The position numbers and the translations under genes were made by a program. A stretch of DNA of 36,025 nucleotides, from assembly GCA_028708815.1 (NCBI GenBank), contig JAQVYB010000019.1, positions 1 to 36,025 of the forward strand, in the 5' to 3' direction. Under the pieces are notes generated by a model. That model was given only the letters and a program-made list of their open reading frames with translations. It made no database searches and was not told the origin of the DNA. The DNA is from Kiritimatiellia bacterium (GTDB lineage Bacteria; Verrucomicrobiota; Kiritimatiellia; RZYC01). This document shows positions 26,449-35,290 of the stretch, piece by piece (within the stretch, counting starts at the first letter, position 1; every line of letters starts with the position of its first letter).

Positions 26449-26706
26449 TAATCCCGGCAAGGATGTGTGTGGGAGATCACGTGACATAGCCAGAAAACTG
26501 ACGGTGAACAAGGCGATCGAATGCGGGCGGGTGGGTGAAAGTAAGATGCTGGCGTTGCCTTCGGGTGTCGCGGGCCGTTCCCAGCGGTTTGGCCGTGGGC
26601 CGAGCATCCTGGCGACCTGCTTCAGTTCCTTTCGTAGTGGTGTGGGCGTGGCTTCGGACAGTCATTCCTGGTTTTTTTCAGCCTGACAGGCAGGTGAGGA
26701 TGAAAC
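26449..26706 (+). other. 258-base gap between mraZ and rsmH with hairpin potential
   Basis: Adjacent dcw genes here are otherwise 1-14 bases apart or overlapping, apart from the 80-base murE-murF gap. This stretch contains a long-range pairing GATGCT (26545-26550) with AGCATC (26603-26608), and inside it GGCC/GGCC pairing around GTTCCCAGCGG. A 46-codon frame (ATG 26546 to TGA 26686) has only a poor ribosome site and a low-complexity product, so I do not call it a gene. It could be a structured leader, an inserted repeat or a small RNA. Confidence 0.45.
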
Positions 26707-27618
26707 GTGCATGTTTCCGTATTAGCCGAAGAGGTCATCGAGGGGTTGAACCCGAAGCCGGGGGGACTCTATGTGGATGGTACGCTGGGGGGCGGAGGGC
26801 ATGCGCAACGGATTCTCGAACGGGGCGGGCGAGTGATTGGAATCGATCAGGATGCCGATGTGCTGGCGGAAACCGTGGCGCGGCTCTCAATGTGGCGCGA
26901 ACTGTTTACACCGGTTCATGGAAATTTTGCTGATATGAAAAGTCTGCTTGAAAACAGGGCTTCTGAGGGCGTGGACGGGATTCTACTGGATCTCGGCGTA
27001 TCCTCGTTTCAGCTCGATCGGTCGGAACGCGGTTTCAGTTTTCAGCAGGATGGTCCGTTGGATATGCGGATGGACCGCAGCGGTGGGCGCACGGCGGCGG
27101 ATTGGGTGAACACGCTTTCGCGCGAAGAACTCGCGGAGATTCTGCGGGCATACGGCGAAGAGCCGGCAGCCTGGCGGATTGCCGGAGCCATCGTGCAGGC
27201 CCGCGAAGAGAAGCCGCTGACCACCACGCTTGAACTGGCGGACGTGGTGTCGAAGGCCAGTGGCGGGCGCCGTGGGCGGATTCATCCGGCCACGCGTACG
27301 TTTCAGGCGCTGCGCATGGCGGTGAATGATGAACTCGGAGCGCTGGAGCGCGGATTGGTTGATGGCCTGAACCTGTTGGTTTCCGGCGGCCGGATGGCCG
27401 TGATCTCTTTTCACAGTTTGGAAGATCGGAAGGTTAAGCAGACGTTCAATAAACATGCAGGGCGCATGGAATCGCTGCCCCAGGGTGGAGCGCGCTGGGT
27501 TGGCGAACTTCCGCAAATGCGGAAGATTACACGAAAAGCTGTAAGGGCATCCGATGGCGAAACCGCGGATAATCCGCGGTCGCGGTCGGCGAAATTACGC
27601 ATAGTGGAAAGGGTGTGA
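26707..27618 (+). CDS. rsmH: 16S rRNA m4C1402 methyltransferase RsmH
   Basis: SAM-dependent enzyme that N4-methylates C1402 in the ribosomal P site (formerly MraW). At 303 residues it is of normal length. Signatures include HVSVLAEEVIEGL at the start, YVDGTLGGGGHA (SAM motif I), IGIDQDADVL, DGILLDLGVSSFQLD, RGFSFQQDGPLDMRMD, ATRTFQALRMAVNDE and VISFHSLEDRKVK. The start codon is GTG 26707, with GAGGA about 8 nt upstream and the family-invariant HVSVL immediately after; no ATG is in frame nearby. It is followed after 3 bases by the ftsL-like gene. Confidence 0.96.
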   Translation: MHVSVLAEEVIEGLNPKPGGLYVDGTLGGGGHAQRILERGGRVIGIDQDADVLAETVARLSMWRELFTPVHGNFADMKSLLENRASEGVDGILLDLGVSSFQLDRSERGFSFQQDGPLDMRMDRSGGRTAADWVNTLSREELAEILRAYGEEPAAWRIAGAIVQAREEKPLTTTLELADVVSKASGGRRGRIHPATRTFQALRMAVNDELGALERGLVDGLNLLVSGGRMAVISFHSLEDRKVKQTFNKHAGRMESLPQGGARWVGELPQMRKITRKAVRASDGETADNPRSRSAKLRIVERV

Positions 27619-27621
27619 GTC

Positions 27622-28020
27622 ATGGCACGCAAAACAAAGAAAAACTATAAAAAAGATCAGGAGCGCAATGTGTTTCCTGCGCCGTTGGCGGCCATTCTGG
27701 CGTTGGTGGCGGTTCTTTCGCTGAGTTATCTGTGGTTGTGCGGGCAGTGCGATGCGGCGGGACGCCGGATTAAGGATCTGGAAAAGCAGCGGGTGGAAGT
27801 GCGCAAGCGCCGTTTTAATGAGGAGTATAAGTGGCACAATATGAAGTCGCAGGCTAGCTTGGAGAAAGCGCTTGCCCTGCACGGATTGGATATGACCTGG
27901 CCGGAAAAACGGCGTGCGGTGCATGTGGCCATGAACCATTGCCGCTTTGATGATGAAGCGGAATACCGCCTTACCCAGGATGATAGCGGAACTGCATTCG
28001 GCAGGATGGCCATGCGATGA
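27622..28020 (+). CDS. FtsL-like single-pass division protein
   Basis: A 132-residue bitopic membrane protein. It has a short Lys-rich cytoplasmic N-terminus (MARKTKKNYKKDQER), one transmembrane segment (~20-40, APLAAILALVAVLSLSYLWLCG) and a periplasmic coiled-coil-like region (AAGRRIKDLEKQRVEVRKRRFNEEYKWHN). Sequence identity to FtsL is never high, so the call rests on topology and on its place between rsmH and ftsI, where ftsL always sits. FtsL links FtsB and FtsQ to FtsW/FtsI at the septum. Its stop codon overlaps the ftsI start (ATGA), indicating coupled translation. The C-terminal ~55 residues are family-specific. Confidence 0.75.
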   Translation: MARKTKKNYKKDQERNVFPAPLAAILALVAVLSLSYLWLCGQCDAAGRRIKDLEKQRVEVRKRRFNEEYKWHNMKSQASLEKALALHGLDMTWPEKRRAVHVAMNHCRFDDEAEYRLTQDDSGTAFGRMAMR

Positions 28021-29795
28021 TGACATTCAGACGGCATTGGCGCATTCTGCTGATTGCATGCGTGATCGGCGCCGCGTTTACGGGGCTGGGCGTTCGCCTG
28101 GCCTTTTTGCATTTGGGTGACAATGAGGCGTTGTTGGACCGCATCAATCGCACCAGGCATCTGGAGCAGACGATTGTGGCCGGGCGGGGTCGCGTGCTGG
28201 ATCGTAATGGGGTGCCGTTGGCGATGGACCTGGCGGTGAAAAACATCTGTGTTGATCCAAAGGTGATCTCTGAAAAAGGCTTTGTCCCTTTTGTGGGGCG
28301 GAATCTGGCGCGGGTGCTTCAGGAGGATCCGGAGGTGGTGCTGGATCGGTTGAACCGCCCGGATCGTCGGTTCGAATATGTGCGCAAGTTTGCTCCGTCC
28401 GAGGTGAGTGAGCCGGTTGCGAAAATGCAGTTGCCCGGGGTGTTTTTTGAGGAGACGACCAAGCGGTATTATCCTCAGAATTCCTTGATGTGTCATGTCG
28501 TGGGTTTTTCAAATATGGAAGGCGTGGGAAGCGCGGGGATCGAGCAGCGGCTGAACGGTTATCTCCGCAGTACGCCGGGCCTGCGCGTGGGGGAGCGCGA
28601 TGGCCGACATCGGGAAATTTACGGGCGGCGCAGTCTCGAAATTGACCCGCTGGAAGGAGCGGATGTCTTCCTGACACTCGATATGACCATCCAGCACCTG
28701 TTGGAAAAGTCCATGACTCAGGCGATGGAGCAGCATCAAGCCAAGGGCGCCTGGGCCATTGTGCAGCGGGTGCGTACCGGTGAAATTCTGGCGATGGCCA
28801 GCTACCCGAATTATGATCTGAATGAGTATAGCAAATCCACCCCCGAACAGCGGCGGAACCGGAACATTGGGTATGTCTATGAACCTGGCTCCACCTTCAA
28901 GGTGGCGGTGATCGCGGCGGCACTCAATGAGGGGCTTGTGGCGCCGGAGGATATCATTGACTGCGAAAACGGGCATTGGTTCTATGGCAATCGCCCCTTA
29001 CGCGATTTTCATGCCTATGGAAAATTGAGTGTGGCCGATGTCATTAAGAAGTCGAGTAACATCGGTGCGGCAAAGGTCGCGGTGAAATTAGGCCCGAAGG
29101 CCCTGCAGCGCTATTTGCACGAGTTTGGAATCGGACGGCGTACCGGCGTGGATCTGCCGGGGGAAGAGAGCGGCATCCTGCATCCGACCGAGAAATGGAG
29201 TGCAATCAGTATAACACGCATTGCCATGGGACATGAGGTGGCGGTCACTGCGCTGCAGATGCTCAATGTGATGTCGGCCATAGCCAATGACGGCTTCCTG
29301 ATGCGCCCCTTGATTCTCAGCCGGGTGCAGGACAGCGGCGGGCGAACCATCTTTCAGGCTGAACCGGAAGTGCGTGGGCGTCCGATTCGCGAGGAAACCT
29401 CCCATACCATGAAGGAAATTCTCGCGCATGTGACTGAAAAGGGCGGTACGGGAACCAAGGCGGCCTTCGAGGGCTATCGCGTGGCCGGCAAAACGGGTAC
29501 CGCACAGAAACCTGTGCGTGGAGGCTATTCCGACAGTGCCAATATCGCTTCTTTTGTGGGTTTTTTCCCGGTGGAAAATCCGGAGGTGGCCATGATTGTG
29601 GTGGTGGATGAGCCGCAACCGCTGCACACGGGCGGGCAGGTCTCGGCGCCGGTGTTTTCCGCGATTGGCGGGCAGGTGGCGCGTTATCTCGGAACGCGGC
29701 CCGGCGAATGGTCCGGCCTGATGGATGGTATGATGGCGAATCGTGCCACATCCCGCCGGGATGAACTTGATTTTGCGAATGTATTAACGGATTAA
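28017..29795 (+). CDS. ftsI: Penicillin-binding protein FtsI (PBP3-type septal transpeptidase)
   Basis: A 592-residue class B PBP that cross-links septal peptidoglycan. It has an N-terminal membrane anchor (WRILLIACVIGAAFTGLGVRLAFL), a pedestal region with RGRVLDRNGVPLA and FEETTKRYYPQ, and a transpeptidase domain. The active-site serine is about Ser292 in EPGSTFKVA (SxxK), followed by KSSNIGAAK (SxN) and AGKTGTAQK (KTG). Length is nearly equal to E. coli FtsI (588). Two ATG codons lie in tandem (28017 and 28020), the first overlapping the upstream stop. murE follows after 14 bases. Confidence 0.95.
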   Translation: MMTFRRHWRILLIACVIGAAFTGLGVRLAFLHLGDNEALLDRINRTRHLEQTIVAGRGRVLDRNGVPLAMDLAVKNICVDPKVISEKGFVPFVGRNLARVLQEDPEVVLDRLNRPDRRFEYVRKFAPSEVSEPVAKMQLPGVFFEETTKRYYPQNSLMCHVVGFSNMEGVGSAGIEQRLNGYLRSTPGLRVGERDGRHREIYGRRSLEIDPLEGADVFLTLDMTIQHLLEKSMTQAMEQHQAKGAWAIVQRVRTGEILAMASYPNYDLNEYSKSTPEQRRNRNIGYVYEPGSTFKVAVIAAALNEGLVAPEDIIDCENGHWFYGNRPLRDFHAYGKLSVADVIKKSSNIGAAKVAVKLGPKALQRYLHEFGIGRRTGVDLPGEESGILHPTEKWSAISITRIAMGHEVAVTALQMLNVMSAIANDGFLMRPLILSRVQDSGGRTIFQAEPEVRGRPIREETSHTMKEILAHVTEKGGTGTKAAFEGYRVAGKTGTAQKPVRGGYSDSANIASFVGFFPVENPEVAMIVVVDEPQPLHTGGQVSAPVFSAIGGQVARYLGTRPGEWSGLMDGMMANRATSRRDELDFANVLTD

Positions 29796-29809
29796 TCGAG
29801 GAGAAAGTA

Positions 29810-31309
29810 GTGGTGCTGAGCCAACTTTATTTGAATGCCATGAAATGGACGAGTTTATTGAAGCAAGTGCAGGTCATTGGAACGCCGGGATCTGTAAATC
29901 CGGATATTCAGGGGGTCACGTACGATTCACGGATGGTCCGCGAAAATTATCTGTTTGCCGCGTTGCCTGGAGCGAAGCAGGCGGGGAGTCGATTTGTCAA
30001 TGAGGCGTTGCAGCGTGGAGCGGTGGGCGTGGTGGCGGAAGTTCCGCTGGCGCATCCGGCGCAGGTGGCCTTTGCCCAGGTGGCGGATGCCCGACGCGCG
30101 CTGGCCGATATTTCCTGCGCCTTTTATGAATATCCCTCCCGTTATCTGCAAACCATCGGCGTGACCGGAACCAACGGAAAAACAACGGTTTCGTTTTTGG
30201 CCAAGGCGATCATGGCTGCCGCGGGCCGGGCCCCGGGGTTGTTGGGAACCGTGCAGTATGAGATTGGCCAGCGGCTGATTCCTTCGAGCCGTACGACGCC
30301 GGAATCGGCGGATTTGCAGGCGTTGCTTCGTCAGATGCTGGTGGCCGGATGCCGAAGCGCGGTGATGGAGGTTTCCTCGCACGCCCTCGCGCAAAAGCGG
30401 GTGTGGGGGATCGATTTTGATGTGGCGGTGTTTACCAACCTGACCGAGGAACACCTGGATTATCATCGTGATATGCAGGGCTATTTCGCGGCCAAGTCGG
30501 CCCTGTTCTGCGGACTGGGGCATCGGGAAAAAAAATCCGTGGCGGTGATCAATCTGGACGATGAATGGGGGCGGAAACTGCTCGGTGGAAAGCACCACCG
30601 GGTACAGGAAATCACGTATGGCCTGGATGCCAACGCGCAGGTGCAGGCGGAGCGGCTTCGCCTGACCAGCACCGGGTCTTCCTTTGTTCTTAGAACGCCC
30701 TGGGGGCACGCAGAGGTGCGTTTGCCGTTACTCGGGCGCTACAACGTCAGCAATGCGCTGGCGTCCTGTGCGGCCTGCGGGGCGCTCGGTATTGATCCGG
30801 TCCTGATGGCGGAGGTGTTGGGTCGTATGCCGCCGGTTCCCGGTCGTCTGGAGGCGGTGGCCAACCGCCGTGGCATTCATGTGTTTGTGGATTATGCGCA
30901 TACCGCCGATGCCTTGAAAAACGTGTTGACCGCTCTGCGCGAATGTGCGGATCAACGAATCATTCTGGTGTTCGGATGTGGAGGTGATCGCGACCGGGGT
31001 AAGCGCGCTGCCATGGGATCGGTGGCCTCGCGGATGGCGGATTATTCCATTGTTACCACGGATAACGCACGCAGTGAAGATCCGGCGGATATCGCGGGTG
31101 AAGTGCTGGCCGGATTCGGAAGCGACCGGCAGATCGAGATGATCCTGGATCGCTCAGAAGCCATTGAACGCGCAATCGGCCTGGCTAATCGCGGTGACAT
31201 CGTGCTTATCGCCGGGAAAGGGCATGAAACCTACCAGGAAATCGGATATACGGTCAGGCCGTTTGATGATCGCGAGGTGGCACGTACGGTATTGGGAGAT
31301 GCCGACTGA
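29810..31309 (+). CDS. murE: UDP-MurNAc-tripeptide ligase MurE
   Basis: Cytoplasmic ATP ligase adding the third amino acid to UDP-MurNAc-L-Ala-D-Glu. The Mur domains are all visible: N-terminal substrate region (VTYDSRMVRENYLFAALPG), P-loop VTGTNGKTT, TTPESADLQ, EVSSHALAQKRV, FTNLTEEHLDYH, VDYAHTADALKNVL and GKGHETYQ. The specificity loop reads DNAR where meso-diaminopimelate enzymes usually have DNPR; the key Arg is kept, so meso-DAP is the likely substrate. GTG 29810 is chosen because GAGGAG lies 7 nt upstream. Length 499 is typical. It is followed by an 80-base gap with a strong hairpin, then murF. Confidence 0.96.
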   Translation: MVLSQLYLNAMKWTSLLKQVQVIGTPGSVNPDIQGVTYDSRMVRENYLFAALPGAKQAGSRFVNEALQRGAVGVVAEVPLAHPAQVAFAQVADARRALADISCAFYEYPSRYLQTIGVTGTNGKTTVSFLAKAIMAAAGRAPGLLGTVQYEIGQRLIPSSRTTPESADLQALLRQMLVAGCRSAVMEVSSHALAQKRVWGIDFDVAVFTNLTEEHLDYHRDMQGYFAAKSALFCGLGHREKKSVAVINLDDEWGRKLLGGKHHRVQEITYGLDANAQVQAERLRLTSTGSSFVLRTPWGHAEVRLPLLGRYNVSNALASCAACGALGIDPVLMAEVLGRMPPVPGRLEAVANRRGIHVFVDYAHTADALKNVLTALRECADQRIILVFGCGGDRDRGKRAAMGSVASRMADYSIVTTDNARSEDPADIAGEVLAGFGSDRQIEMILDRSEAIERAIGLANRGDIVLIAGKGHETYQEIGYTVRPFDDREVARTVLGDAD

Positions 31310-31343
31310 GAAGGGTGGAGAGAGACAGCGGTTGATGGTGCAG

Positions 31344-31367
31344 GCCCGAGGGTGCGCGCCCTCGGGC
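31344..31367 (+). repeat. Strong hairpin in the murE-murF gap
   Basis: GCCCGAGGG (31344-31352), a 6-base loop and CCCTCGGGC (31359-31367) form a perfect 9-bp GC-rich stem. There is no T-run, and the ribosome site of murF (AGAGG, 31376-31380) follows 8 bases later. It could be an RNA-stability or attenuation element or a single REP unit; an ordinary terminator inside this operon is unlikely. Confidence 0.65.
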
Positions 31368-31389
31368 GATTCTTAAGAGGGTGCGGTTC

Positions 31390-32796
31390 ATGACATGGAC
31401 GTCGGATAATTTAGCCCGGTGGTGTGCGGGTGATTGGTGCGGCGCAGCGCCCGTTGCCGATTTTACAGGGGTGTTCCATGATACACGGGAAGCCTTTTCG
31501 GGTGGTTTGTATGTGGCAATCAAGGGTGATCGGTTGGACGGCCATGCCTTTGTGAAGAAGGCCTTTGAATCGGGTGCGGCAGCTGCCGTGGTATCCCGCG
31601 AGTATGCCGTACAGTGCCCCGACTTCCCCGGCGCTTTGTTCTGTGTAGATGATACCCGTCGCGCCCTGATGGAACTGGCCGCAGGATACCGAAAAAACCT
31701 TCGCGGTCTGATCATCGGGCTGACCGGAAGCGTGGGCAAAACCACGGTGAAGGAAATGCTGGCCGACGTGTTGGCGTGCGCCGGTCGTGTGGCGCGCACG
31801 CGCGGAAACCGAAACAACGAGCTGGGGCTGCCGTTGAGCCTTTTATCCATGTCGCCGGAAGATGAATATGGTGTGTTTGAGGCGGGAATCAACCATCCGG
31901 GCGAGATGGCGATGCTGGCTCGTGTGTTGCAGCCGGATTGGGGCGTGATGACGCTGGTGGGCGCCGCCCATATAGGATTTTTCGAGTCCGAGGAGCAAAT
32001 TGCATGTGAAAAGGCCGAGTTGTTTCGGGCGCTCCCCGAAGAAGGTACCGCCGTGCTGGATGTGGATCAGCGCTGGGCGGAGACGATCCTGCAAGGTCTT
32101 TCCTGTCGGCGTTTGACGGTCTCCTCGAGCGGACGGAGCGATGCCGATTATTCGCTGGTTGATTCCGGGGAGGCGCAGATCTTACGCCTGGTTGATCGAG
32201 TGCACAACCGAACATGGGCGTGCCGTATGCCGCTGCCGGGTCGTCATATGATGCAGGATGCGCTGTTGGCGCTGGCGGTTGGTTTATCGCTGGGGGTGGA
32301 GCCGGAATCGGCCTGCCGGGCGATTGCATCGTTCAAACCGGTAGCCATGCGTTGGCAGGTGGAGCACGTCGAAGGGGTATGCTTTGTCAATGATGCCTAC
32401 AATGCCAATCCATTAAGCATGCGTGCGGCGCTGGCCACGTTTGCGGAGTTGCGGGGATACGGCGCGAAGTGGCTTGTGTTGGGTGGTATGGGTGAGTTGG
32501 GTGGAGCGGAACGCAGCGAACATGAAGGTCTGGGTGCGGCGTTGGCCGATGGGCCGTGGGAGAGGCTGGTAACCGTCGGTACGATGGGTGCGGGCATTGC
32601 CGAAGGTGCGGTACATGCGGGTATGCCCTCGAACCGGATTCACCGCTGTGCCGATGTCCGCGAGGCAGCCCGGCTGCTGCGCGAATGCCGCCTTGCTGAA
32701 AAGGATGCCGTTTTGCTCAAAGCCTCGCGGTTCGCCAAACTCGAAGACGTGCTTTCTCTTTTCAAAGAACAATCAACGCTGAACCCCAAAGGATAA
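31390..32796 (+). CDS. murF: UDP-MurNAc-tripeptide-D-Ala-D-Ala ligase MurF
   Basis: Cytoplasmic ATP ligase that adds D-Ala-D-Ala to complete the pentapeptide precursor. Key elements: DFTGVFHDTREAFSGGLYVAIKG (substrate domain), P-loop LTGSVGKTTVKEM, RTRGNRNNELGLPLSLL, EAGINHPGEMAML, NDAYNANPLSMRAALATF and LGGMGELG. About 468 residues, close to the family norm. ATG 31390 is preferred over GTG 31381 because AGAGG is 9 nt upstream of the ATG and abuts the GTG. mraY starts 1 base after its stop codon. Confidence 0.95.
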   Translation: MTWTSDNLARWCAGDWCGAAPVADFTGVFHDTREAFSGGLYVAIKGDRLDGHAFVKKAFESGAAAAVVSREYAVQCPDFPGALFCVDDTRRALMELAAGYRKNLRGLIIGLTGSVGKTTVKEMLADVLACAGRVARTRGNRNNELGLPLSLLSMSPEDEYGVFEAGINHPGEMAMLARVLQPDWGVMTLVGAAHIGFFESEEQIACEKAELFRALPEEGTAVLDVDQRWAETILQGLSCRRLTVSSSGRSDADYSLVDSGEAQILRLVDRVHNRTWACRMPLPGRHMMQDALLALAVGLSLGVEPESACRAIASFKPVAMRWQVEHVEGVCFVNDAYNANPLSMRAALATFAELRGYGAKWLVLGGMGELGGAERSEHEGLGAALADGPWERLVTVGTMGAGIAEGAVHAGMPSNRIHRCADVREAARLLRECRLAEKDAVLLKASRFAKLEDVLSLFKEQSTLNPKG

Positions 32797-32797
32797 C

Positions 32798-33952
32798 ATG
32801 CTCTACTACCTCTCTTATCTTTCCGATTTCATTTCGCCGCTGCGGGTGTTCCGCTATATCACCTTTCGCGCTTTTCTGAGCGCTGGAACGGCTTTCCTGA
32901 TCAGCGTATTGCTCGGACCTTACGTGATACGTCTGCTGCGCCGGCTTAATTTCGGTCAGGAGGTCCGGCGAGAGGAGGCCGAAAAGCTGTATTCCATGCA
33001 CGGGAAAAAGCAGGGAACTCCCACGATGGGCGGCGTGCTGATTATCTTTTCCGTATTGATTTCCACCCTGTTGTGGGCCGTGCCGACCAATGGGTTTGTC
33101 TGGCTGACGCTCGCCACCATGTGCTTTATGGGCGCCGTCGGCTTTCGGGATGATTATCTGAAGATTCGGAAAAAAAACACCAAGGGACTCAGTGCGCATG
33201 GTAAAATGATCGCGCAAACAGCCTGGGTCCTGCTGATTGCGGCAATCCTTTGGTTCTGGCCGCAAACCGCTGAGCGCGTTCGGGAATTGATGCTGCCGTT
33301 TCTGAAAGATCCGATCCTGGTCGGGATGGCTTTTCCAGCCGTGCTGCTTTTTCTCTGGTTGGTCATGGTGGGATCCACCAATGCCGTGAATTTAACGGAT
33401 GGGCTGGACGGGCTTGCCATCGGCTGCACAAATTCTGTGGCGGTGGCTTATCTGGTGATGACCTATGTGGCCGGACATGCTGTATTTGCGCGTTATCTAC
33501 AGGTGCCCTACGTGCCGGAGAGCGGGGAGCTGGCGGTGTTGTGCGGAAGCCTGTTGGGCGCCGGGCTGGGCTTCCTGTGGTACAATTGCCATCCGGCCCG
33601 TATTTTCATGGGCGATACGGGGAGTCTGTCGCTCGGTGGAACCATTGCGATGATCGCGATCCTGATCAATCAGGAGCTGGTGCTGTTTATTGTCGGGTTT
33701 GTTTTTGTCATGGAAGCGGCCAGCGTGCTTATGCAGGTGTCGTGGTTCAAATATACGAAGAAAAAATATGGAGAAGGCCGCCGGATTTTCCGTTGCGCAC
33801 CGTTGCATCATCACTTTGAACTGCTCGAAAAGGAGCGCGCCAGGCAGGAGGGGCGGGATGTGGAAGTGATTGAAACGATGATCACCATCCGCTTCTGGAT
33901 TCTTTCCATCGTCTGCGCGCTGCTTGGAGTGGCCACCCTGAAATTGCGATGA
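32798..33952 (+). CDS. mraY: Phospho-MurNAc-pentapeptide transferase MraY
   Basis: Integral membrane enzyme that moves phospho-MurNAc-pentapeptide to undecaprenyl phosphate, giving lipid I. The 384 residues form about ten hydrophobic helices. Conserved cytoplasmic-loop motifs are seen: KKQGTPTMGGVLI, VGFRDDYLK (Asp pair), NAVNLTDGLDGLA, ARIFMGDTGSLSLGG and the histidine loop APLHHHFEL. AAAGGA lies about 5 nt before the ATG. The last codon overlaps the murD start (ATGA). Confidence 0.97.
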   Translation: MLYYLSYLSDFISPLRVFRYITFRAFLSAGTAFLISVLLGPYVIRLLRRLNFGQEVRREEAEKLYSMHGKKQGTPTMGGVLIIFSVLISTLLWAVPTNGFVWLTLATMCFMGAVGFRDDYLKIRKKNTKGLSAHGKMIAQTAWVLLIAAILWFWPQTAERVRELMLPFLKDPILVGMAFPAVLLFLWLVMVGSTNAVNLTDGLDGLAIGCTNSVAVAYLVMTYVAGHAVFARYLQVPYVPESGELAVLCGSLLGAGLGFLWYNCHPARIFMGDTGSLSLGGTIAMIAILINQELVLFIVGFVFVMEAASVLMQVSWFKYTKKKYGEGRRIFRCAPLHHHFELLEKERARQEGRDVEVIETMITIRFWILSIVCALLGVATLKLR

Positions 33953-35289
33953 AGAAAACAGGAAAACAGCATTGGCTTGTGTTGGGCCTGGGGCTGAGCG
34001 GAAGCGCCGCCGTGCGCCTGCTTCTGAGCGAGGGGAGGCGTGTGTCCGTGTTGACGGACCGTGAAGGCGGCGGTGCGCATGGAGCCGTCATGCAACAGGT
34101 GCCGGATGACTCGGAGATATTTTTTGATGAAGCGTCCGTGCCCTGGCGGGAAATTGACGGATGCGTGGTCAGCCCCGGGATTCCGACGGAACATCCTTGG
34201 CTGTGCGGGGTGCGTCAACGCGGTATTCCATTGATTCCCGAGTTTGAGCTGGGGTGGATGCGCTTCGGCGGGCGAACCATAGCGGTCACCGGATCGAATG
34301 GTAAAAGCACGTTTGTGAAATGGTGTGTGGAGACACTGCGCGAGACAGGCGTGGACGCGGTCGTGTGCGGCAATTACGGAGTGCCGGTCTGTGATTGTGT
34401 GATGGCTCAAAAGCAGCCCGAGGCACTGGTGATCGAACTGAGTTCGTTTCAACTGGAAGCGGCGGTGCATTTTGCGCCCGATGTGGCCGTGCTGCTGAAT
34501 CTCCTCTCGAATCATCTGGATCGACATGGCGATATGGAGCGATACACGCGAATCAAATTGAAACTGTTTGAGCAGATGAATCCCGATGCGCCCGCCCTTC
34601 TGCCGTATTCCCTGAAAGCGGTGGCGGAGCGTCTTTATCCGGAGAAACGCTGGGTGACCTTTGGCGTGGAGGAGGGGGCCGATTATCTGGTTCGGAAAAA
34701 CCGGGTGATGCGCGGGGAGGATATGCCTGGAGAAGCTCTTTCAGGAACGATGTATGGCAATCGGATCATGCAGGCATCCGGGGCGGCAGCCTGTGCGTGG
34801 ATGGATGCGATGAAGATCAACCGGTCTACGGGTTTGGATGTGCTGCGTTCCATGAAGCCACTGCCGCATCGTCAGGAAACGGTGGCCAACCATCGCGGGG
34901 TGCGGTTTGTGAACGACTCCAAGGCCACGAATCTGGCGGCGCTTTGTGCCGCCGTCGAGGCGTTCGGGCCCCGTGTTCGTCTCATCGCAGGCGGGCAGGC
35001 GAAGGAAAAAGACTTTAAATCGGCAAAAGAAGTATTGGCTCAAAACACAAGAAAAGTATATCTTATTGGTCGCGATGCGGAAAAGATGGCAGCGGCTTGG
35101 GGTGCGGCAGTGCCGTGCGTCTGCTGCTGCACCTTGGAGCAGGCTGTGCAGACGGCCTGGCGGGATGCGGCGGAAGGAGATGCGGTACTGCTCTCGCCCG
35201 GGTGCACCAGTTATGATCAATTCAAAAATTTTGAGGAACGCGGCAGGGCCTTTGCAGAAGTGGTAAGACATTTGGAGATGGAGGAATAA
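33949..35289 (+). CDS. murD: UDP-MurNAc-L-alanine-D-glutamate ligase MurD
   Basis: Cytoplasmic ATP ligase adding D-glutamate to UDP-MurNAc-L-Ala. It has an N-terminal Rossmann start (WLVLGLGLSGSAAVRLL), VVSPGIP, P-loop VTGSNGKSTFVKW (Ser where Thr is more common), ELSSFQLE, LLNLLSNHLDRHG, RQETVANHRGVRFVNDSKATN, IAGGQAKEKDF and LLSPGCTSYDQFKNFEERG. Length 446 is typical. Translation is coupled to mraY by a 4-base overlap. The next gene encodes a LysM protein, the same order as murD-nlpD in Chlamydia. Confidence 0.96.
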   Translation: MKKTGKQHWLVLGLGLSGSAAVRLLLSEGRRVSVLTDREGGGAHGAVMQQVPDDSEIFFDEASVPWREIDGCVVSPGIPTEHPWLCGVRQRGIPLIPEFELGWMRFGGRTIAVTGSNGKSTFVKWCVETLRETGVDAVVCGNYGVPVCDCVMAQKQPEALVIELSSFQLEAAVHFAPDVAVLLNLLSNHLDRHGDMERYTRIKLKLFEQMNPDAPALLPYSLKAVAERLYPEKRWVTFGVEEGADYLVRKNRVMRGEDMPGEALSGTMYGNRIMQASGAAACAWMDAMKINRSTGLDVLRSMKPLPHRQETVANHRGVRFVNDSKATNLAALCAAVEAFGPRVRLIAGGQAKEKDFKSAKEVLAQNTRKVYLIGRDAEKMAAAWGAAVPCVCCCTLEQAVQTAWRDAAEGDAVLLSPGCTSYDQFKNFEERGRAFAEVVRHLEMEE

Positions 35290-35290
35290 A

